DNA from: CAYMCO01 sp964388955
GTDB lineage: Bacteria; Chloroflexota; Anaerolineae; Anaerolineales; E44-bin32
Assembly (NCBI GenBank): GCA_964388955.1
Contig: CAYMCO010000009.1
Span: 62,001-126,000, forward strand
Reading direction: 5' to 3'
Length of the DNA: 64,000 bases
Shown here in pieces: positions 58,464 to 64,000 of the stretch; within the stretch, counting starts at the first letter, position 1, and the number at the start of each line of letters is the position of its first letter. The translations under genes were made by a program, and so were the position numbers. The notes under the pieces are model-generated. The model did no database searches. It had not been told where the DNA came from and was given only the letters and a program-made list of their open reading frames with translations.

Positions 58464-59868
58464 CCGCGTCGGAGGGTGCCTCGTCTGTCCCGTGCGTCCT
58501 TTGTCCACCTCTTTCCTCCCGATAGGCCGCTGCCCAAGTTGGATTGTATTCTTGCGAGAAGTAGTGTTTTCGCTCTATCCAGACAAACCCGTCTCCCTTT
58601 GATATTACTGCAACATCGATTGCTCCTCCAACAGTCTCAGGCTCTTTACTGACTCTCCGCTTGAAAACCGTCAAGTTGACAAGCGTCCTGGCCACTTCGG
58701 CCAGCTCTCCCAGCGAAAGATGCTCAACCATAGCAACGATAGGGTTGTGATGGTTCTTGAGCTGAAGGCCCAAGATGCGGTCTTTGAATTCCTTTGTCAA
58801 GCGTTCAACATCAGAATAGCCTAGCCTCTTCTGGCCAGACCGCGAGTCTCGATCAGGTTCGCTCTGTCCGCCACTGCTATCGCGTTGTTCAAGGAGGTCT
58901 GACAGGATCTTCCTGACGGAAGCTATGATTGAGTATTCCAAGTTCGTGTCGATTCCGAACATGAACGCTTCCACCATGTCCCTCTGTGCGAATGGCCGGA
59001 TGAGTGCGCGCGTGCCAGCATTCACTGTGAGTTCAGTCGCCTTCTGGAATCTTGCATGGCCGCAGACTACTCCCCTTACCGAGTACTCGATCGCAGAGGG
59101 AAAAACCTCTCCCGTGCCGTAGCCCATCAGTACGAGTTTCCCGCCCAGTGTTGATTCAAGGTAAAAGGAGTCGAGTTCACGGCTGAACAATTCGGCAAGC
59201 AAGGTGAGAAGCAGTTGTCTCGCCGTGGGAACGATGGGTGTCTCGGGGAACTTGTGGTTGATCAGCCAATCGAAGGAGCCTCGATGCGCCTCCAAGACCT
59301 GATCTGAGTAGTCCTTTGGGAGGCCCTGAACCTTAGGTAGATTTCGAACCCTCTCAAGCTCTGCCTTCACGGCCCTCTTGAATTTCCATTTGATCCAGTT
59401 CCTGACTGTCTTTTCCTCAGATCCCTCACTCTCGGGGAGCTCCGCGTCTATCTGCCGTATGATCTCCTTGCCGAGGGCTTCTAGGTGGCCGTATGCCTCG
59501 GAAAAAGCTTCGTAATGCTCATCTGAATTCTCTTTGATTGGTGTTGAGGATCGCAAGAACCGGAAGACGTCATCGCCGTACTCTGAAAGTCGGGCGAATG
59601 ACTTCGCGCCCAGATCGCTACGATACATCTTTACAAGAGTCTCCCAAGGGATCCTCATATAGTCAGCATATCCATAAATCATGACGGCCACAGGTTTGTG
59701 CTTTGAAAGCGTGAAGAGTTTGTTGCCTACATATACTTTCTCAAAGAAGTGTCTACCCTCGGAATCGTCGTCAGCATTGCGGCGAGGCAACTCCACCCTA
59801 ACTGATGCAGCACTGTCTGTCGCCACGGCCATGCCAAGGCGATTCATGACGATCACTTCTGCTGTCAT
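58420..59868 (-). CDS. Proteasome-like Ntn-hydrolase protein
   Basis: About 482 residues. ATG 59868 gives a protein beginning MTAEVIVMNRLGMAVATDSAASVRV, so removal of Met would expose a catalytic Thr. The early GMAVATDSAAS and the later KVYVGNKLFTLSKHKPVAVMIYG match the first beta-hairpins of proteasome beta/HslV (the D in ATDS corresponds to the conserved Asp17). The remaining 400 residues (a Glu/Lys-rich helical middle, then LVLMGYGTGEVFPSAIEYSVRGVV and a second alpha/beta part) are unlike HslV. The C-terminal tail is hydrophilic and probably disordered. Related hypothetical proteins occur in many bacteria without known role. Confidence 0.72.
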   Translation of the reverse strand: MTAEVIVMNRLGMAVATDSAASVRVELPRRNADDDSEGRHFFEKVYVGNKLFTLSKHKPVAVMIYGYADYMRIPWETLVKMYRSDLGAKSFARLSEYGDDVFRFLRSSTPIKENSDEHYEAFSEAYGHLEALGKEIIRQIDAELPESEGSEEKTVRNWIKWKFKRAVKAELERVRNLPKVQGLPKDYSDQVLEAHRGSFDWLINHKFPETPIVPTARQLLLTLLAELFSRELDSFYLESTLGGKLVLMGYGTGEVFPSAIEYSVRGVVCGHARFQKATELTVNAGTRALIRPFAQRDMVEAFMFGIDTNLEYSIIASVRKILSDLLEQRDSSGGQSEPDRDSRSGQKRLGYSDVERLTKEFKDRILGLQLKNHHNPIVAMVEHLSLGELAEVARTLVNLTVFKRRVSKEPETVGGAIDVAVISKGDGFVWIERKHYFSQEYNPTWAAAYREERGGQRTHGTDEAPSDADDAHGESRTQAEDT

Positions 59869-60184
59869 GTTGGATTCTCGGGCATCACGGGAAGGTTGAT
59901 GTGATTCACGTTTCCCCCTTGGGGCTATGTCCTTCTGCCCTGCAATGTAGGATGCATGTGAACTTGAGAAAAGAGTCTCTTTGGTGCCATATTTCAAACG
60001 TGTGGATTCGGCTCAGCGATTTGCCTCAACGACGTCGGTCTCGTATAACCGACATCGAATTCGGCCTGTGCCTCCACCTTATCAGTCCCTCCTGTATGGC
60101 TGGCTACCGATGAGCTCTGCGGCTAGGGCTCGGACGCACGGATTGGAGCCGCAACCCTGCAGGGTCCGGTGGGGTGAGTTGTTA
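59869..60184. other. Intergenic stretch, no gene supported
   Basis: 316 bases between the HExxH gene and the Ntn-hydrolase gene. A GTCGGT/ACCGAC inverted repeat around TCTCGTATA lies near 60035-60055. I see no open reading frame with coding character. Confidence 0.4.
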
Positions 60185-60931
60185 CTATGCAGATTCCGAG
60201 TTGGCATTCGTTGTCGGCAAACAAAACCTGAAATACTCACCGATGCCGAGTTCTTCAATTATCCTATTTCCGACTTCCTTGACATGTGAAGGCTCCAAAT
60301 CCTGCGGACTGAAATACCCGGACGATTTCATGAACGATACGCAACCATCCGAGAACTTAACCGCGGACGGATATATCTGCTCGATCTTCAAAGAGATGGC
60401 ACCTGTGCCTTCGAAGGTGCTGTGTACGTGGCTCAAGCTCAATAGAATGGCATTCATGGAGTTTTCGACAATCGGAACTGGAACGGTTTCAAGCGCGGCT
60501 AGAACTTCTTCAATCTCCGCCGCGGAAGTGAGCTCTATTGCATCGCCATAGATTTGGGCCATTCTGCAGAAGAGGATTGGGTGAATGAGAATGCTGTGAA
60601 TGGCCTCTGCTATGGTGATGAATGCTTCACCGTCATCAATATCATCCTTCACACACAAGAAGGGATATCCCTCGGCCACTAGAACGATGTGCAACAATTC
60701 ATGAACAAGGGAGGATTCAAGCCTTTCAGGCGGCACATTGTCCCTCAATCGGATGATCCAGCCAACTGTCTCGTCGAAGGCAACCTCTGCAAACTTCCCG
60801 GCTCGTAGGCTTGTCCTCTCAATTGTGAATGGCGGAATTCTATCCTTCAGTGAGTCATTCCAGGATTTTCTGAACGGAGAAGAAAGCTCAATTCCCAGAT
60901 TATCCTCAATGGATTCGATGATCTGATTCAT
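60185..60931 (-). CDS. Putative zinc metalloprotease-like protein (HExxH)
   Basis: 248 residues. SSLVHELLHIVLVAEGY contains HELLH, the zinc-binding HExxH of zincins and ImmA/IrrE-type proteins; a downstream third ligand is not certain (the Glu in AEAIHSILIH is a candidate). N-terminal part is soluble without signal peptide, so it acts in the cytoplasm. In an ImmA-like role it might cleave a repressor; that is only an idea. No neighbour is close enough for an operon. Confidence 0.7.
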   Translation of the reverse strand: MNQIIESIEDNLGIELSSPFRKSWNDSLKDRIPPFTIERTSLRAGKFAEVAFDETVGWIIRLRDNVPPERLESSLVHELLHIVLVAEGYPFLCVKDDIDDGEAFITIAEAIHSILIHPILFCRMAQIYGDAIELTSAAEIEEVLAALETVPVPIVENSMNAILLSLSHVHSTFEGTGAISLKIEQIYPSAVKFSDGCVSFMKSSGYFSPQDLEPSHVKEVGNRIIEELGIGEYFRFCLPTTNANSESA

Positions 60932-61112
60932 GGTGGCGATTGCCCCGTTGCTGCTATTTCTGCGATGTCTCTCCTCAGCATTAGTCGCTGCCTATAGCCT
61001 GAACACATTTCCTTCCTCGGCCTTCGGTCCAGGAAGCATGACTCCGAATTGCTCAATGAGGGACGGGCCTTGCGGGGGGAGATGCTAGCGTCCGTCCAAA
61101 GGATATGCCTTC

Positions 61113-61319
61113 ATGAAGTCGGGGGCAACCCCATCGGGCACAGGCAACCCCAAGAAGGGATCGCGCGCAGCAGCCACCAGCAACCGCAAGGACGTGAAGC
61201 CGCTCAAGAACCGATGGGAAGAGAGCATTCCCTTTGCAATCGTGGAGGATGTGCAGGATGAGCTCCTCGTCTTCAAGCACTGCAGGGATCTCCACGATCT
61301 CAGAGAGTCGGCGGCGTGA
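61113..61319 (+). CDS. Possible small protein on the plus strand
   Basis: 68 residues: a Lys/Arg/Ser-rich first half and KNRWEESIPFAIVEDVQDELLVFKHCRDLHDLRESAA. It is the only plus-strand frame in the island with protein-like composition, with AAAGGAT nine bases before ATG 61113. Its end lies 37 bases before repeat copy B. No homologue recognised; could be chance. Confidence 0.35.
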   Translation: MKSGATPSGTGNPKKGSRAAATSNRKDVKPLKNRWEESIPFAIVEDVQDELLVFKHCRDLHDLRESAA

Positions 61320-61356
61320 TGGTGAAGTCGACCAATTGCGGCCAAGGGTGGAAACC

Positions 61357-61543
61357 GACCCGACCCGGCCCTCAAACAAACACTGCGGACACACAGGTCC
61401 GCGGTACTCCCCCAAGAATAGGTCGGCTTTGCATTTCGATGATGGGTCCCCTGGAAGAGCACACCCCCTCTATTGAGCTTACACCTCCCGGGAACTGGGG
61501 GCAATATGCCGCCGGTCACGTTTCGAATGGTGGAACAAGTCAC
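61357..61543 (+). repeat. About 185-base island repeat, copy B
   Basis: Partner of 57076-57260. The bases after it differ from those after copy A, but a second short match (GATYGTTCCYGCTCGAGCA) recurs at about 57350 and 61636. This suggests the two gaps derive from a common longer element that has diverged. Confidence 0.7.
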
Positions 61544-61674
61544 ACAATAGCACCTGGTAGATTCATAGGTGCCCCATCCTTCAGGGCAGTTGTATCTGCG
61601 CTTAGGGGCCCCGGGAGTTATGCCGCCAGATCGTTCCCGCTCGAGCAGCTAGATTGTTCAACCCTGCCCGGTTT

Positions 61675-61714
61675 TCCCCGGCATCCCCGGCCCGTTGGAG
61701 GCGATTGGTCAGAC
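61675..61714. repeat. Degenerate copy of the attC-like half element
   Basis: GCATCCCCGGCCCGTTGGAGGCGATTGGTCAGAC resembles 58168-58203 and 63603-63641 (GCATC.CCGGTCCG.TG....TTGGTTAGGC), with the final GTTAGGC changed to GTCAGAC. It lies 25 bases after the stop of the DUF4365 gene (minus strand). Confidence 0.4.
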
Positions 61715-61738
61715 GGACTCAAGGGCCACGACAGAGTA

Positions 61739-63460
61739 TCAAGTACCGAGAAACCGTTCAAGATCGGCCTGGAGCATTTCATATAGCAGTGACAAGACTG
61801 GGCTTGGCTGAAAGAAGAAACTAGCGGCACGATGGGAGGCCCGAATGGCCTCAAAGGATGATTTATCGATCAAGAGATCGGGGAACCTGGAGAAATACAG
61901 CCGCGTATTGTCATCTCCTGGATGCTTGATCACAACCAGGCATTTCGGCAACGATTGAGTTTGATTACACACATGAAATTCCCTCATTATTGGAGGGATC
62001 GGCCGATTAGGATGCTCAAGTGGCTCGTACTGATAGACTATCGCCACATTGGGGTCGAGATATGGGCTGCCGTGGAAGCCGAGACGATTCCCTGATACAA
62101 ATGCCTCGTATTCTTTGATGATCTTCGAAAGGATATTCGTGACTGCGTCTATCTCTTGATCACGCATGTAGCCCTGCCAAATCCATGCTCCACCCTCTAT
62201 GCCAGAGAAATCTGGAACAGGAAAGGTCCTCGTTATCTCTTCCACGCCCTTGAACGTGAGAAAATCTAGGGCGCTGAAGGCGGCGCGGAGCGGGAAGCTT
62301 CCTGATGTCATGGCAAATTGCATGGGCTCAGGCGGCGGCTCCAAGCTTCCAAGATCCAGATTTCCGAAGAAAAGAAGTATCTGGTCGAGGTTGATAGGCC
62401 CACTGGCAGATGGTGCTCCTGTCTGATTCCAGAGTATCCTTGAGCAGATGTCTATCAAGTGTGTGTTCATTGCGAATTCGAGTTCGTCTATTTCGTATCT
62501 TACGTGATGAGGCTCCATCCCAAGCAGCGAATAGTACCTGTCGATGAATCCGAACAGTGTATCTGACGATGCCAAACTGCTGAAGATTCGAAGGGCCCTT
62601 TTCTCCACCACCTCGTCTACTTTGTCCAGGGCGAACCTCCGGCCAGCTTGTACCGGGTCCCCTAGACTCTCTCGGGAGGCCCAAGCTCTGAGAAACACGT
62701 TTGTGCGGGATTGATCCTTGAAGGGCAATCCCGACAGCTTGCCGACAACTAACGGCGCTGGCTTTCCTCTGGGAATGCGGTATAGCTGATAGCCTACTAG
62801 GTCCGTGCCTGATTGAAATACGCTCACTCCCAATTTCCATGTGCCTGGGAAGAGCACCGTCTTGAATCCTGCCAACTCCCCGTCTAGCAAAGAGTTTAGA
62901 GCATCGATATAACTCTGAAAGAGGGCGATGTCCTCTGCCGGCAACGAAGAGACTTCGATCTGTTCCTGAATTATCTCTTTCAAGTCTTCATACGTCGCCA
63001 GTCGCGCCTGATACTCCTGAGCTATATCAGTCCAGCGGGCGATGTAAAAGCCTCTTTCGTCGATTCGGTCAGTCTCCTGGGCAAACTGTATTCGGAAGGT
63101 CTTCTGGTCTGAACGATACTGTGGCATTGACATCGTAATATGCTTCCAAAAGGCTATCTCCGAAGCGGAGTCGACACAGACCAACAGTATTGGCAAGGTC
63201 GAGATGTTCGAGTACTCAGCCAGCTTACGGGGGCAATCATAGAAGGCCTGACCCTCGGGAATACTCTTGAGTTGCACATCGAATTTGGCGACCGGGGTTT
63301 GGTCTTCGTCGACAATCTCGATGATCCCATCAACATTGGGGAACTTGTCCCTTGTCCTCATATCAACCTTGACATAATGCGAGTTGACCAATCCGAGTAG
63401 AACACCAAGCGATTCTTGCTCCTTCGAGTCGTGGCCAGGATATCGAGATGGAATATGCAT
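61739..63460 (-). CDS. DUF4365 domain nuclease-like protein
   Basis: 573 residues. The first 130 match DUF4365, a PD-(D/E)xK-type fold: FPNVDGIIEIVDEDQTPVAKFDVQLKS contains the usual D...E.x.K catalytic arrangement, followed by ILLVCVDSASEIAFWKH. The remaining 440 residues are unlike any family I know; they are alpha-rich without membrane segments. DUF4365 proteins are often found in defence or mobile loci. ATG 63460 is 7 bases after GGGAGGGAA. About 200 bases separate it from the small gene upstream. Confidence 0.78.
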   Translation of the reverse strand: MHIPSRYPGHDSKEQESLGVLLGLVNSHYVKVDMRTRDKFPNVDGIIEIVDEDQTPVAKFDVQLKSIPEGQAFYDCPRKLAEYSNISTLPILLVCVDSASEIAFWKHITMSMPQYRSDQKTFRIQFAQETDRIDERGFYIARWTDIAQEYQARLATYEDLKEIIQEQIEVSSLPAEDIALFQSYIDALNSLLDGELAGFKTVLFPGTWKLGVSVFQSGTDLVGYQLYRIPRGKPAPLVVGKLSGLPFKDQSRTNVFLRAWASRESLGDPVQAGRRFALDKVDEVVEKRALRIFSSLASSDTLFGFIDRYYSLLGMEPHHVRYEIDELEFAMNTHLIDICSRILWNQTGAPSASGPINLDQILLFFGNLDLGSLEPPPEPMQFAMTSGSFPLRAAFSALDFLTFKGVEEITRTFPVPDFSGIEGGAWIWQGYMRDQEIDAVTNILSKIIKEYEAFVSGNRLGFHGSPYLDPNVAIVYQYEPLEHPNRPIPPIMREFHVCNQTQSLPKCLVVIKHPGDDNTRLYFSRFPDLLIDKSSFEAIRASHRAASFFFQPSPVLSLLYEMLQADLERFLGT

Positions 63461-63602
63461 TGGGATTTCCCTCCCTCTGAAACTCGTGGCCCATTTCCTG
63501 TGAGACTACGAACAGATGAGAAACGATCAAGAGGTCAGCGGACATGGATGGCGCCTTCTCGGGGCTCCTGAGAACCTCCATAAAACGATCTTACCCAGAG
63601 GT

Positions 63603-63641
63603 CGCCCCGCATCGCCGGTCCGATGTACGGAATGGTTAGGC
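63603..63641. repeat. attC-like half element (GTTAGGC), copy 3
   Basis: CGCCCCGCATCGCCGGTCCG...ATGGTTAGGC on the plus strand; on the minus strand GCCTAACC begins 25 bases after the stop of the Pro-rich small gene. Matches 58168-58203 closely. Confidence 0.5.
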
Positions 63642-63666
63642 GTTTCAGCAAAACAGTTCCGGCCAT

Positions 63667-63840
63667 TCAGCGATCGCCGGATGACTCACGCGGTGACCCT
63701 TCTTCTGGAGGCGGTGGGGGAGGCCTATAGCCTCGCTGGGAATCACCCTCGTCATCGGGCGGAGGCGGAGGTGGCCGATAGCCAGCATCCTCTTGCTCAG
63801 TTGTATCAGGCTCGATAGCGTGATGATCTTGATCCTGCAT
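63667..63840 (-). CDS. Small proline-rich protein with two GYRPPPPPP repeats
   Basis: 57 residues: an acidic His/Gln/Asp-rich start (MQDQDHHAIEPDTTEQED) then two units GYRPPPPPP separated by DDEGDSQR, and a short charged tail. ATG 63840 is one base after the stop of the next gene upstream (TGAG-ATG), so it is translationally coupled. Proline-rich repeats like this typically bind SH3-like or WW partners or act as spacers; no function is known here. Too short to be called by most ORF finders. Confidence 0.6.
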   Translation of the reverse strand: MQDQDHHAIEPDTTEQEDAGYRPPPPPPDDEGDSQRGYRPPPPPPEEGSPRESSGDR

Positions 63841-63841
63841 C

Positions 63842-64000
63842 TCAAGCTCCCAAATTTAGGTTGACGAAGATGATCATAAGGACTAGTCCAGCAACAAAGA
63901 GTAGCGCACCTGCCGGATTCAAAAGAGCTATTGCATAGTCGGAAAAACCCCCGCGATGTTCTTGATTGAGTTTTCCTTCATCCACCTGGTTGATTGTCTT
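63842..64000 (-). CDS. Small C-terminally membrane-anchored protein (5' truncated by window end)
   Basis: The frame is open to the right edge of the window; 52 codons are visible. A hydrophilic part (KTINQVDEGKLNQEHRGG) is followed by a C-terminal helix SDYAIALLNPAGALLFVAGLVLMIIFVNLN and a short tail, so it is tail-anchored or has its last transmembrane segment at the end. It is directly coupled to the Pro-rich gene. Family unknown. Confidence 0.55.
   Translation of the reverse strand, partial: KTINQVDEGKLNQEHRGGFSDYAIALLNPAGALLFVAGLVLMIIFVNLNLGA

Noticed and set aside
58420..59868. Naming the Ntn-like protein HslV
   Set aside because: Length (482 against about 175 residues), lack of hslU and a long unrelated C-terminal part exclude an ordinary HslV.
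61053..61543. Minus-strand frames through repeat copy B (about 120-150 residues, with CPQC)
   Set aside because: Not conserved in repeat copy A, where stops interrupt; the repeat is better read as non-coding.

Overview
The window looks like a chromosomal segment of an uncultured or poorly characterised bacterium of the Chloroflexota (Anaerolineae-like). This is inference. It rests on a GC-rich core, a run of large YfhO/GT-C membrane proteins, a membrane-anchored YvcK, a MoxR/DUF58 pair, an RsbU/V/W-type module next to a polyprenyl diphosphate synthase, and small dispersed palindromes of the 'TGTCATTCCGAGG' type. No rRNA, tRNA, CRISPR array or transposase gene was recognised.

Layout. Positions 1-5.6 kb (+): the tail of a metal P-type ATPase; a Tat-exported L,D-transpeptidase; a thiol-redox group (CcdA, TlpA/ResA-like thioredoxin, glutaredoxin-DUF2085 fusion); PgeF; and a YggS-type PLP protein. 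At 6.0-6.7 kb: YggT and DUF167. At 6.7-9.8 kb (-): a zinc-ribbon coiled-coil protein followed by a membrane-anchored NACHT-HEAT ATPase, read from a leaderless-type promoter. At 10.2-19.0 kb (+): five overlapping GT-C/YfhO membrane proteins, probably one envelope-glycan operon. At 19.2-26.7 kb (+): MoxR, DUF58, spermidine-synthase-like protein, DUF1461, YvcK and phosphoglycerate kinase.

At 26.7-33.8 kb (-): a tight seven-gene operon of phosphohexomutase, TatD, polyprenyl synthetase, STAS antagonist, RsbW-like kinase, SpoIIE/GAF phosphatase and Upp. At 33.8-35.0 kb: repeats. At 35.0-37.4 kb (+): rpsF-ssb-rpsR and a PpiC foldase. At 37.9-41.4 kb (+): Rel and MoeA. At 41.7-47.2 kb (-): Ogt, FtsY, RF2 (with the programmed +1 frameshift), SecG, a solute-binding protein and an S1-domain protein. 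At 47.2-51.1 kb: repeats, a small Sm-like conserved protein, and a BNR-repeat protein/ThiS-like/membrane trio.

From about 51.1 kb to the end the character changes. The DNA is visibly richer in A+T, gene spacing is loose, almost every gene is on the minus strand, and most products are unfamiliar: an accessory island. It carries an ATPase/PIN pair, a four-gene HipA-like kinase/DUF3037 operon, a proteasome-like Ntn-hydrolase with a small partner, an HExxH protein, and a DUF4365 nuclease-like protein preceded by two tiny genes (one with GYRPPPPPP repeats, one a tail-anchored membrane protein). Intergenic repeats, some with GTTAGGC/GCCTAAC ends, punctuate this part. The best candidates for something undescribed are the Ntn-hydrolase locus, the HipA-like/DUF3037 four-gene operon and the ATPase/PIN pair.
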